The position numbers and the translations under genes were made by a program. Source: JAKAWW01 sp049965095 (GTDB lineage Archaea > Micrarchaeota > Micrarchaeia > Micrarchaeales > Micrarchaeaceae). From it: 64,000 nucleotides of DNA. Of the stretch, positions 8,295 through 15,309 are shown piece after piece. The DNA is taken from assembly GCA_049965095.1 (NCBI GenBank), contig JBMFWR010000003.1, forward strand, positions 5,918 through 69,917, given 5' to 3'. The notes beneath the pieces were generated by a model. It worked only from the letters and a program-made list of their open reading frames with translations. It was not told the DNA's origin and did no database searches. Numbering within the stretch: the first letter of the stretch is position 1; the number at the start of each line of letters is the position of its first letter.

Positions 8295-8711
8295 TCATCG
8301 CCTTGCCTTTGTTGTTTTCTGATTTATTGGCTTCGCAAATAAATAGAGTATAATTGCAAGGATCAATGCAATCAAGGCTAGTGCAGCAACGGCTTCGCTC
8401 CTATATCTGTATATTGCATAAAGCTGCTGTGCTGCACTATCATGGGCTTTTTCAAGCATCGCCTCTGCTTCTTTGGGATTGCTTGCAGAAAGGTTCTTCG
8501 CTTTGTTTATATAGTAATAAGCGCCTGAAAGGTTTGGGTAGAATATTATGTATGCGCTTTTGTTTACCATGTTTACATATGCCACAGTGGCGTTTATCTG
8601 ATTGTTTATACTGGAATTGGCATACTGACCACTGCTAACCAAAGGCAAAAAAACAAAAACGGCAAGCGCCAATACAAGAAAAGGCGCTGCCGCAAGCCTT
8701 CTAAAGCGCAT
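8295..8711 (-). CDS. Membrane protein with signal peptide and C-terminal anchor
   Basis: This protein of about 138 residues is not recognised. It begins with a clear signal peptide or N-terminal anchor (MRFRRLAAAPFLVLALAVF). A central exterior stretch of about 70 residues carries several N-x-S/T sites and 'SNPKEAEAMLEKAHDSAAQQ' helices, then a second membrane helix (AVAALALIALILAIILYLF) and a basic tail. The expected topology is an extracytoplasmic helical hairpin between two membrane segments. ATG at 8711, just after the TFB stop codon, gives the most natural signal peptide; an ATG at 8729 would overlap the TFB gene by 14 bases. It is probably co-transcribed with TFB. Confidence 0.7.
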   Translation of the reverse strand: MRFRRLAAAPFLVLALAVFVFLPLVSSGQYANSSINNQINATVAYVNMVNKSAYIIFYPNLSGAYYYINKAKNLSASNPKEAEAMLEKAHDSAAQQLYAIYRYRSEAVAALALIALILAIILYLFAKPINQKTTKARR

Positions 8712-8715
8712 GCGC

Positions 8716-9855
8716 TCACAGATTGACATCTATGTTCAGCTGCTCCTTGAGCTCCCTGTACCTGTTCCTTATCGTAACTTCAGTAACGCCTGCCACATCG
8801 GCAACCTCCTTTTGGGTGCGCCTTTCGCCTGCCAGTGCACCCGCAATGTACACCGCTGCGGCACTAACGCCCGTTGGACTTCTGCCGGATATGAGACCCC
8901 GCTTCATAGCTTCTTTGAGAAGTGATATGGCCTTCTCCTGCGCTTCGCTGCTCAGCTTGAGCGCATTTACATATCTAGGTACATAGGCTATAGGATCTGT
9001 AAGTGGTATTTTGAGATCGAGCTCATGTGATATTACCCTGTATGCCCTACCTATCTCCTTCTTTGGCAAACCGGCTATGCTAGCTATCTCGTCAAGCGTT
9101 CTTGGCATTCCTGCTTCCCTGCAAGCCGCATATATAACAGCTTGGACTACTGTTTCTATGGGCCTGCCCCTAATCAGGTTGTTTTGAACGCACTTCCTGT
9201 AAAGCAGTGCCGCGCTCTCCCTTATGTTTTCTGGCAGCCCAAGGTAGCTTGAGACTCTATTAAGCTCTGGAAGCGCTATTAGGTAGTTCCTCTCACTTGA
9301 GCTCGCTATGCTTGCTCTCTTGTGCCACTTGCGCATCCTGTAGAGCTGTGCCTGCCTTTTTGAAGGTATCCTTACTCCTCTTATGTCCTTGTTGTAAAGG
9401 TCTATTTCTGTAACGAGCCCCCTGTTTGATTTCGTGTATTTTATCGGGGCACCTGTCCTTGCTCTTGCGTTCCTCTGGTCGGAATCGAATGCTCTCCATT
9501 CGGGTCCGGTATCTGTCATATTTTCCTCTATCACCAGGCCGCAGTTGTTGCATATAAGCTCACCGCGCTCGCTGTCATACACCAGATCGGTGCTTCCGCA
9601 GCTTGGGCACTTCTTCACTGGCTCGCTGATGCTCATGCTATGCTCGTGCTCAACATGCTCTTCATCTTCGCTAAATGTATGCTTCGGCCTGCCCCTGCTG
9701 CGCTTTTCTGAAGAATCCTCTATGCTTATTTTATTGTCATTCAATACAAGCTTTTTTACTTCTGACTTTCCTTCTTTTGCTTCGCTTTCGCCATGCGAAG
9801 CTGCATTGCTTACCTGCTTATTTTGCGTTTTTTTGCTCTTGTTTTTCTTATCCAT
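8716..9855 (-). CDS. tfb: Transcription initiation factor B (TFB)
   Basis: This is the archaeal TFIIB homologue, which bridges TBP-DNA and RNA polymerase. A zinc ribbon lies at about residues 82-107 (CPSCG ... CNNCG). A B-reader/linker follows with 'EWRAFDSDQRNARARTGAP'. Two cyclin-fold repeats follow, with 'GRPIETVVQAVIYAACR' in the first and 'GRSPTGVSAAAVYIAG' in the second, and a final helix-turn-helix 'TQKEVADVAGVTEVTIRNRY' contacts the BRE. Unusual is an N-terminal extension of about 80 residues before the ribbon, charged and low in complexity, with an AT-hook-like RSRGRPK. Typical archaeal TFB has only a few residues there. ATG 9855 is preferred over GTG 9864. Confidence 0.96.
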   Translation of the reverse strand: MDKKNKSKKTQNKQVSNAASHGESEAKEGKSEVKKLVLNDNKISIEDSSEKRSRGRPKHTFSEDEEHVEHEHSMSISEPVKKCPSCGSTDLVYDSERGELICNNCGLVIEENMTDTGPEWRAFDSDQRNARARTGAPIKYTKSNRGLVTEIDLYNKDIRGVRIPSKRQAQLYRMRKWHKRASIASSSERNYLIALPELNRVSSYLGLPENIRESAALLYRKCVQNNLIRGRPIETVVQAVIYAACREAGMPRTLDEIASIAGLPKKEIGRAYRVISHELDLKIPLTDPIAYVPRYVNALKLSSEAQEKAISLLKEAMKRGLISGRSPTGVSAAAVYIAGALAGERRTQKEVADVAGVTEVTIRNRYRELKEQLNIDVNL

Positions 9856-9953
9856 TTGAACCACTTGAACAGTCTAAGCATTTAACAGTCGAAAACTCTA
9901 TAACAAAGCTTTTAAATCTTTCTAAAATAAGTTAAGTATATTACTGACAATTA

Positions 9954-9972
9954 GATATTTAAACCTTTCTAT
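9954..9972 (-). promoter_or_regulatory. BRE/TATA promoter core upstream of tfb
   Basis: Read on the - strand, the site is ATAGAAAGGTTTAAATATC, a purine-rich BRE followed by TTTAAATA. The identical 19-mer occurs at 15196-15214 before the PH-domain gene. A second TATA-like element, tttaaaagc, lies closer to tfb (about 9909-9925), so tfb may have two start sites. Confidence 0.6.
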
Positions 9973-10063
9973 GCCAGGATTGCTTGCAAATGGCTACAAA
10001 TACATATCTGTCTGCATTGCTTTATTAAAATCCATACATGTTTTCAATACCAATACATTATTG

Positions 10064-10855
10064 CTACAGGTGCTTGAAGGATTCGTAAAGCCTTTTTATT
10101 ATAACAATAGTCTGGCTTGGATCCGCCACCATTATGCAATCGATGCCAGTATCAAGTGCTGCATGGTCGTTGCCACCTTCAAAAAGGGCGTCACCCACAT
10201 AAAGCATTTGACTTATGCTTATATTAAGGTAGCCTGAAATCCTCTTAATGCCATAAGCCTTGTCGATGCCTTTTCTTGTTATGTCTATTGAGGTTGTGCC
10301 GCCAATTTTCACTTCGAATTGGGGTATTATCTTGTCCAATTCTGCTTTAATCTTCAGCCTCTTTGAAAGATCCGGATCCTAGAGTTTCTTTTCCTCAAGG
10401 GGAGCATCCTGGCCAAGTGCAGAAAATGTTATCTGGGTATTTCTGTCCTCTATTTGGCTCCCATAAACCTTTTTGGGCCTTGCAAAGTCGAACATTGCGA
10501 CTACCTTGCCCAAAGCATCCACTATTTTGGCTTTCTCCTCGCTGCTCATTGAAAGCTCGTACTCCTTGACCCATATGTTGCCTCGATAGACGAATAATGA
10601 AGTGGCATTTATTGGAAATAGGTACAGATTATGCAAATTGCCTTTATTGAGCTTGCTGGAAAGCTGCTGCTCGAATTGCTTGTAGCTACCACCTCCAATT
10701 ACTGCAACTTTCATGTGTTCAAGCAATTTAGCCAGTGCTGCAACCATCTCTTCGCTTATTGGTTGCTTGCTTGGCGCCAGAGTACCGTCAAGATCTGAGA
10801 CAAGCAAAGCCTTTTGTGGAAGCTCATTAATGCTTTTTGGGTCTATTAGAGGCAT
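10064..10855 (-). pseudogene. Phosphomannomutase (HAD type) interrupted by in-frame TAG
   Basis: Both parts match the eukaryote-type PMM branch of the HAD superfamily, which interconverts mannose-6-P and mannose-1-P. The first part (10379-10855) has the nucleophile motif DLDGTLAPSK, 'VIGGGSYKQFEQQL' and 'SALGQDAPLEEKK'. The second part (10064-10378) has 'DPDLSKRLKIKAELDK', 'GGTTSIDITRKGIDKAYG' and the metal-binding 'GDALFEGGNDHAA'. The two are in the same frame, separated only by a TAG at 10379-10381. Family members have Trp there (KKxWDPD), so a single TGG to TAG change explains the break. TAG ends several intact genes here, so it is not reassigned. All other motifs are intact, suggesting a recent nonsense mutation, read-through or a sequencing error. 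Confidence 0.85.
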
Positions 10856-10871
10856 AATTCATACCTGTTTT

Positions 10872-11105
10872 ACAGCGTGGCAGGCCGTAGCCCCCTTTTT
10901 GTTTTAGGCAGCATTCGTCTGAGCGGCTTAGCCTTGCATGCTCACTGCGCGTGCACCGGCGCGTTTCACCCGCACCCCTGCGCTCGTGTTGTCACAGCTT
11001 TTGCAGGGCAGCGGTATCGTTTCTGTTCCGGATTAGGCCTTGGGCCATACGCGCTCTGCATGAGGGGAGCTTCCTCCTTTCGGTAAGCTGCCCGCCTGCC
11101 ACTGC
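10872..11105 (-). ncRNA. rnpB: RNase P RNA
   Basis: This GC-rich island in an A/T-rich intergenic region reads on the - strand as RNase P RNA. The P1 stem GTGGCAGGC pairs with GCCTGCCAC at the two ends. P2 is GGCAGC with GCTGCC. The universal P4 is AGC(T)CCCC with GGGGGCT, including the bulged U. CR-I appears as GGAGGAAGCTCCCC, CR-II/III as ACAGAAACGATACCGC and GGGTGAAACG, and CR-IV as AGACGAATGCTGCC. At about 234 nt it is short for an archaeal RNase P RNA, mostly through shortened peripheral stems. A TATA box about 25 bases upstream (11121-11138) fits the 5' end. Ends are estimated from the P1 pairing. Confidence 0.93.
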
Positions 11106-11120
11106 TTTACATTTTGGCAG

Positions 11121-11138
11121 CCAATATTTATATTTATT
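11121..11138. promoter_or_regulatory. Shared divergent TATA region: rnpB and bofA-like gene
   Basis: The palindrome-like AATATTTATATTTATT is about 25 bases from the RNase P RNA 5' end on the - strand. It is also 15-25 bases from the ATG codons (11147, 11156) of the BofA-like gene on the + strand. One A/T block therefore may serve both directions, with leaderless translation on the + side. Confidence 0.6.
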
Positions 11139-11146
11139 CCATACAT

Positions 11147-11437
11147 ATGTCATTGATGGCAGCGATATTTGGAAGTGCGCTCGTGAGCGAGATTATACTT
11201 GTAGCGCTCATAGCTATAGTGCTTTACATTGTTTTCAAGATAGGAAAGCTGCTGCTCAGGATAATATTCGGCATAATTGCAAACAGCATCCTAGGCATAA
11301 TTGCGATATATGTCCTTGATTATACATTTGCGCTCGGCATACCAATCAGTACACCGGTTATTGCCTCTGCCGCATTGTTTGGATTACCAGCTGTCGGCAC
11401 AATGGTAATATTCAGGCTTTTTGGCCTGCCCCTTTAA
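11147..11437 (+). CDS. BofA-like small membrane protein
   Basis: This hydrophobic protein of 96 residues has three to four membrane segments and a pattern resembling the pro-sigmaK processing inhibitor BofA family. 'GKLLLRIIFGIIANSILGIIAIYVL' (Leu/Ile-rich helix with the conserved Asn) is followed by a short 'GIPIST' turn and the C-terminal 'FGLPAVGTMVIFRLFGLPL' (family 'GlPGv.lL..L'). Archaeal members are of unknown function, since no sporulation is involved; a partner membrane protease such as the site-2 protease in this window is a conceivable but unproven client. The start at 11147 or 11156 is placed by the TATA box just upstream; the longer frame would begin upstream of that box. Confidence 0.65.
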   Translation: MSLMAAIFGSALVSEIILVALIAIVLYIVFKIGKLLLRIIFGIIANSILGIIAIYVLDYTFALGIPISTPVIASAALFGLPAVGTMVIFRLFGLPL

Positions 11438-11545
11438 AAACCAGTTATCTGATTTTTCTTTGCACGTTATTGTTAGAAGAATTTAGAAATTTTAGGATTT
11501 AGATAATTTAGTCAAGGAACTACAATAAATAGATAGGAATAGGCT

Positions 11546-11662
11546 TCACTTGTCAGCATAAACAACCTGCCATACGTTATTGCCAAGAGGCACAAACTTT
11601 ACGGGCCTTGTTTCATCATCGCTGGAAACATACCTTTTTCGGTTCAAAAAATTAATCTTCAT
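11546..11662 (-). CDS. Candidate 38-residue protein
   Basis: A short open frame encodes a 38-residue basic protein starting MKINFLNRKRYVSSDDETRP and ending VPLGNNVWQVVYADK. GGTG, a Shine-Dalgarno-like motif, sits just before the ATG, and a TATA box and structured leader lie upstream. No family is recognised. Length alone gives little statistical support; the ribosome-binding motif and promoter spacing are the main reasons to call it. Confidence 0.4.
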   Translation of the reverse strand: MKINFLNRKRYVSSDDETRPVKFVPLGNNVWQVVYADK

Positions 11663-11691
11663 AGGAACACCATTTTATATTTTTATCACAA

Positions 11692-11742
11692 TGGCGGATT
11701 GGGTGCCTGGGTGGGTCAGACCTTGAGCACACGGCTCCGCCA
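11692..11742 (-). promoter_or_regulatory. Structured leader hairpin before the 38-codon gene
   Basis: TGGCGGA and TCCGCCA close a 51-base element with an inner GTGC/GCAC stem, much more GC-rich than its surroundings. A TATA box (tatataaaaa, 11762-11771) would place the - strand start site at about 11740, so the transcript would begin with this structure and reach the small gene at 11662. It could be a regulatory leader or an independent small RNA. Confidence 0.4.
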
Positions 11743-11790
11743 ATATAAGAAACGATTAAGGCTATATAAAAAGGTTACTCTTTTTAAAAT

Positions 11791-11819
11791 TTGCAACAAT
11801 CTTTTTTGTTGTTTTGCAA
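11791..11819 (-). terminator. Hairpin after histone gene
   Basis: TTGCAA repeats as an inverted pair around a T/A-rich loop immediately after the histone stop codon; the - strand continues into T-rich sequence, compatible with a transcription end. Confidence 0.35.
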
Positions 11820-11825
11820 TCGCCC

Positions 11826-12035
11826 TTACTGTACTATTGCAAGCTTTACGTCTGATGCATCAACAGTCTTCCGCTTTGCGTGCCTTGATAATCTCACTGC
11901 CTTCTGAGCAACATCGAAAGCAACTTTGTTTACATAGCTTTGCATTGCCTCAACGGCTTCGGTGCTTGACCTCTGCGCGCCAGCATCCTTGAGCATCTTT
12001 CTTATGACTGATCCGGATATGTACAATTTAAGCAC
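11826..12035 (-). CDS. Archaeal histone
   Basis: This is a single histone fold of 69 residues, the typical archaeal length, forming dimers that wrap DNA. The order is helix 1 (SGSVIRKMLKDAG), the long helix 2 (STEAVEAMQSYVNKVAFDVAQKAVRLSRHAKR), loop KTVDASDV and helix 3 (KLAI). The loop motif 'KTVDASDVKLA' matches the family signature, and the Arg/Lys residues for minor-groove contacts are present. The N-terminus replaces the usual 'LP.APv.Ri' by 'LYISGSVIRK', a little divergent. An A/T-rich block upstream serves as promoter. The neighbouring Hel308 gene is on the same strand upstream. Confidence 0.95.
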   Translation of the reverse strand: MLKLYISGSVIRKMLKDAGAQRSSTEAVEAMQSYVNKVAFDVAQKAVRLSRHAKRKTVDASDVKLAIVQ

Positions 12036-12098
12036 CCCAAGATTTGGTAGTAGCTCTATATTAAATGAAAGGATTTAAAAGTTGCGCAGGCTTGCCAA

Positions 12099-14213
12099 TT
12101 AACGGAACTCTATACCATTTTCCCTAAATATCATCTCAGCAGTCTCTTTTCCTAGCAGAGCCTTCACCTTTTCTGTATTTTCCCTTACATCTTTTACGCT
12201 CCTTATGCCATTGTTGAAAAGGAGCCTTGCACGCACCCTTCCAACCTGATTTAGCCTAACAAGATCCATGAGCTCCTCCTTAATTCCGTATCTGAGCCTT
12301 ACCCTCATGTCTATCAGCTTGTTTGCAGGCTGATGCAATATTCGTGCTATTTCTATTGCTGAATAGACAAGCCAATCCGCATTTGTTATCTTGCTGTAGA
12401 GCGCGCCAGGAGTTGTTGAGTACTTGCTTACTATATCCTGCTCTTTCGTTTCATCTACCCAATCGTTGAGCATCATTGCTGTGCTAAATGCTCCTATAGG
12501 ATCTAGCATATCTAACGCCTCGCGGCTTATCTTGTGTCGGTGCATGTGCATGACATATTCAGCTTCAGCCTCCTCAGTAACCTTCACATAAGGCTTCATT
12601 TCTATTGTGTTTGTAAGCATAAATAGTATGCCTATGCTGTCGTTAGCCATTGGCATGTAGTCCATCATTGTTTTGGCTGACAATGGATCTATGTAAAGCT
12701 CGCTTACCCTTTTCCCCAGCTTTGTTGCTTCGTATGCACCTGCGTGCTCCTTTATAAAACCCCATCCGAGCAGATCGTCTATTATGCTGTCTACCATATA
12801 TGCAATATGCCTCTCGCTCCCAAACTGCATGCCATACAAGGTTTTTAGCATAAACTTGAGCATGCTGTCTTTGTCGTTGAGGAAGTATTCCGCTATGAAG
12901 GAAAGAATGTGAGCTCGAAGTATTGGCGCGATTCCAAGCGCAGACTCAATTGGTTCTGGCTCTGCATTTATATAATGCTTTGAAAGCTCCTCCATGCGCT
13001 CCTTCGTGCCAGCTATTAGCAATGCCCTACCTTCTGTATCGTATTTTGGCCTTCCAGCCCTGCCAAAAAGCTGCATTACCTCATTGGCGCTAAGCCTTTC
13101 GCTAATCCCGTTTTCATACCTGGTTATATCCCTGACAACAACAGTGTGAGCTGGCAGGTTTACGCCAAGGGCTAACGTAGGCGTGGCACATATGACCTTG
13201 ACAAGGTTGCTCTTGAACGCATTCTCTATATAGGAGCGCTGCTGGTTCAGCAAGCCTGCATGATGAAATGCAACACCTTTGCCCACAAGCGAAGCCAGCT
13301 TTGTGCACTGCTCTGTGGGCCTCTGAAGCACGTTAAGCACCTTGCCGCTTATTTCGGCAAGCTGTGCCTTCTCTTCATTTGCAAGCTTCTCTTCTACATA
13401 CTGCGCAATCCTGTGTGCCCCAGACTCAGCATTCCTCTTTGTCGAATAGAATATTATTGCTTGCTTGCCCTTGAGTAGGGTATCCTGCACCACTCTTATT
13501 TCTGGTATGCTGCTCGTGCCTTCAAGCTCCGACTCTTCGTAATTATTTTCTTTGACGTAGTAAGCCTTTTTTCCATATACAACACCCTTGAGCAGCTTTA
13601 CAGGGCGATAATCGCTTGTTATAAGTTTTGCCTTCAGCCACTTTGCAAGCTCTTCTGCATTGCCCATTGTAGCGCTCAATGCTATAAGCTGGGCTCTTGA
13701 CGTGCTGAAAAGCTTTGTTATAAGCAGCTCAAGAGTGGGGCCTCTTGAAGAATCTCCTATCATGTGCACCTCGTCAAAGACTATGCAGCCAACGCTGCCA
13801 AGCCAGTTTATGCCATGGCGTAGCAGGCTGTCAAACTTCTCGGTTGAGAAGAACATCATGTCGTAATCAGAGAGCCATGGATCGCTAGAGTCAAGATCAC
13901 CTATTGATATTGCAGTCTTTATATAGGGATAACTAGTCTTGAACTCCTCGTACTTTTCGGTCGCAAGGGCGCGCAATGGCGCTATGTATATGGATTTCAT
14001 ACCTTTGCCTATTATGGAATTGGCGCAGGCGAGCTCTGCAATAAGAGTCTTGCCACTTGCCGTAGGACTTGCTATGAGCATGTTTTTGCCTTCGAGAAGG
14101 CCGTTTCTTATTGCCAACTCCTGAGGCGGCGTGAATGAATATATGCCCCTCTTTGACAAGGATTCCACAATCTCGCGCGGCACCTTGCCATCAAGATAAG
14201 AAAGTTCCATCAT
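12099..14213 (-). CDS. hel308: Hel308 DNA helicase
   Basis: This is a Ski2-like superfamily 2 helicase that unwinds forked DNA at stalled replication. It has 704 residues from the chosen start. Walker A ASPTASGKT is at about 48-56, motif II DEVH at about 146, motif III LSATMGN, motif VI QLFGRAGRP at about 383, then the winged-helix and ratchet domains. The C-terminal helix-hairpin-helix-like region reads 'VRLNQVGRVRARLLFNNGI', matching the family's 'gvGR.RAR.Ly..Gi'. The start at 14213 is chosen because the first ATG of the open frame (14231) lies inside the TATA-like tttaatattt; the TATA box is about 25 bases upstream of 14213, giving a leaderless mRNA. Confidence 0.95.
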   Translation of the reverse strand: MMELSYLDGKVPREIVESLSKRGIYSFTPPQELAIRNGLLEGKNMLIASPTASGKTLIAELACANSIIGKGMKSIYIAPLRALATEKYEEFKTSYPYIKTAISIGDLDSSDPWLSDYDMMFFSTEKFDSLLRHGINWLGSVGCIVFDEVHMIGDSSRGPTLELLITKLFSTSRAQLIALSATMGNAEELAKWLKAKLITSDYRPVKLLKGVVYGKKAYYVKENNYEESELEGTSSIPEIRVVQDTLLKGKQAIIFYSTKRNAESGAHRIAQYVEEKLANEEKAQLAEISGKVLNVLQRPTEQCTKLASLVGKGVAFHHAGLLNQQRSYIENAFKSNLVKVICATPTLALGVNLPAHTVVVRDITRYENGISERLSANEVMQLFGRAGRPKYDTEGRALLIAGTKERMEELSKHYINAEPEPIESALGIAPILRAHILSFIAEYFLNDKDSMLKFMLKTLYGMQFGSERHIAYMVDSIIDDLLGWGFIKEHAGAYEATKLGKRVSELYIDPLSAKTMMDYMPMANDSIGILFMLTNTIEMKPYVKVTEEAEAEYVMHMHRHKISREALDMLDPIGAFSTAMMLNDWVDETKEQDIVSKYSTTPGALYSKITNADWLVYSAIEIARILHQPANKLIDMRVRLRYGIKEELMDLVRLNQVGRVRARLLFNNGIRSVKDVRENTEKVKALLGKETAEMIFRENGIEFR

Positions 14214-14248
14214 TATTGATTCTGCATGCAAATATTAAAAGCTCTCAT

Positions 14249-15139
14249 TTACATTGTGTCTTTGGTACCAGATCCAAAGCTCAGCTGCTTGCCAACACGG
14301 CGATGCTTGAATATGATCATGTCATGGTCCGGATCAAGCTTGCCTTTCAATGCAAAAGGCACGGTATCTTCATGCGCTTCAGATTTTGACACCGAAGCAT
14401 GGGTTATTATTGAATTGTCGTGCCTGACTAGATTGGACTCATTGATATTTGTGTTATATACAAAAACATTACTACCTTTAAGGAAAACCTCGTGGGTTGG
14501 CGCTTCTACCACATGGCTGAAGGTTTTAAGGCCTTTGAAGTTGGCATCTTGGCTTGCTGGAATGCTGTTATTGCTGTTTATTCTAGCATGCATCGCCTTT
14601 TCTTCTGCATCCATGCCTTCTTTCCTCATTATGCTTTTAAGCACTGGGGATTTCCTGCTTTCTGCATTGAGCTCAACGCGCTTAAGCATTTCAGCAAACA
14701 TTGCATTGCCAGCATCGATGCTTTCTACAACAAAGTTCTCGCTTGCCATGCTTTTGCGCTGCTGCAAATCATTAAGATTGGTTTGATAAAGCTGCATGTC
14801 TGTTTTCGTGCTTACCTGGTTGCTCAATATGCTGAACAGCGACAAAGCCTGCAGTTTCTTTACAAAGCGCACCGATGAAAGTTTGGACTTGCCATCGCTG
14901 AGCGCCAGTATAATCTTTGAGCCCAGAATGCCTTTTCTCATTGAGACCATGCTAATGTTGCTGTAGAATATTGAATTATAGGTGCTTGCAAAGAGGCGCT
15001 TGTTGGCTACTATCAGCCTCTTGTTTGTTGTTATGAGCCACGATGCCAAATTGAGCTTCGCTATGCCCCTCTTTGCCTTGTATATTACGTGCTCTCCCGG
15101 AAGCAGTACTAAATCTAGATGTTCGTAGTCGTTAGACAT
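14249..15139 (-). CDS. Protein with bacterial-type PH domain
   Basis: The N-terminal 110 residues look like a bacterial PH (bPH/GRAM-like) beta-barrel. 'LLPGEHVIYKAKRGI' is followed by 'WLITTNKRLIVANKRLF', 'NISMVSMRKGILGSKIILALSDGK' and a final helix, the usual layout of that fold. The remaining 180 residues are helical and then low in complexity, without a recognised domain; the last 90 are rich in Asn, Ser and His. There is no membrane segment. PH domains of this class are of unclear ligand. The promoter at 15196-15214 is identical to that of tfb. ATG at 15139 follows an A/GGTCACT stretch, leaving a leader of about 40 bases. Confidence 0.6.
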   Translation of the reverse strand: MSNDYEHLDLVLLPGEHVIYKAKRGIAKLNLASWLITTNKRLIVANKRLFASTYNSIFYSNISMVSMRKGILGSKIILALSDGKSKLSSVRFVKKLQALSLFSILSNQVSTKTDMQLYQTNLNDLQQRKSMASENFVVESIDAGNAMFAEMLKRVELNAESRKSPVLKSIMRKEGMDAEEKAMHARINSNNSIPASQDANFKGLKTFSHVVEAPTHEVFLKGSNVFVYNTNINESNLVRHDNSIITHASVSKSEAHEDTVPFALKGKLDPDHDMIIFKHRRVGKQLSFGSGTKDTM

Positions 15140-15195
15140 TAAATCCTCAGTGACCTTACCCCTATCAAAATGCGGTCAAAATATTTTCTTAACAA

Positions 15196-15214
15196 GATAT
15201 TTAAACCTTTCTAT
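15196..15214 (-). promoter_or_regulatory. BRE/TATA promoter core upstream of the PH-domain gene
   Basis: The 19-mer is identical on the - strand to the one before tfb: ATAGAAAGG then TTTAAATATC. The predicted start site is about 25 bases downstream, near 15178. Confidence 0.6.
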
Positions 15215-15309
15215 AAAACATGCAAAATAAATTAAAAGTATGTTTCCGCATTGCTTTGGCATGCCAACACTACCTATTAATTTCTTTTTTGTTATATATT
15301 ATTGATTTG

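Larger units (their letters stand above)
11438..11825. other. Gap between BofA-like gene and histone
   Basis: This 388-base gap holds a candidate 38-codon gene (11546-11662, - strand), a closed hairpin that would form its leader (11692-11742), a TATA box for it (11762-11771) and a hairpin behind the histone gene (11791-11819). The first 110 bases are A/T-rich with nothing I can name. Confidence 0.6.

Noticed and set aside
10379..10381. TAG read as Trp or pyrrolysine
   Set aside because: Several intact genes in the window end in TAG, and no MtmB-like context exists. A point mutation is simpler.
10871..11110. GC-rich block as foreign DNA
   Set aside because: The high GC is explained by stems of RNase P RNA.
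10951..11319. Open frame of 122 codons on the + strand through the GC-rich block
   Set aside because: It is the antisense of the RNase P RNA in its first half; composition and the P1/P4 pairings show an RNA gene. The predicted peptide has Cys/His/Arg-rich shadow composition.
14226..14786. 186-codon + strand frame
   Set aside because: Antisense to the PH-domain gene, whose protein has recognisable sequence and a matched promoter.
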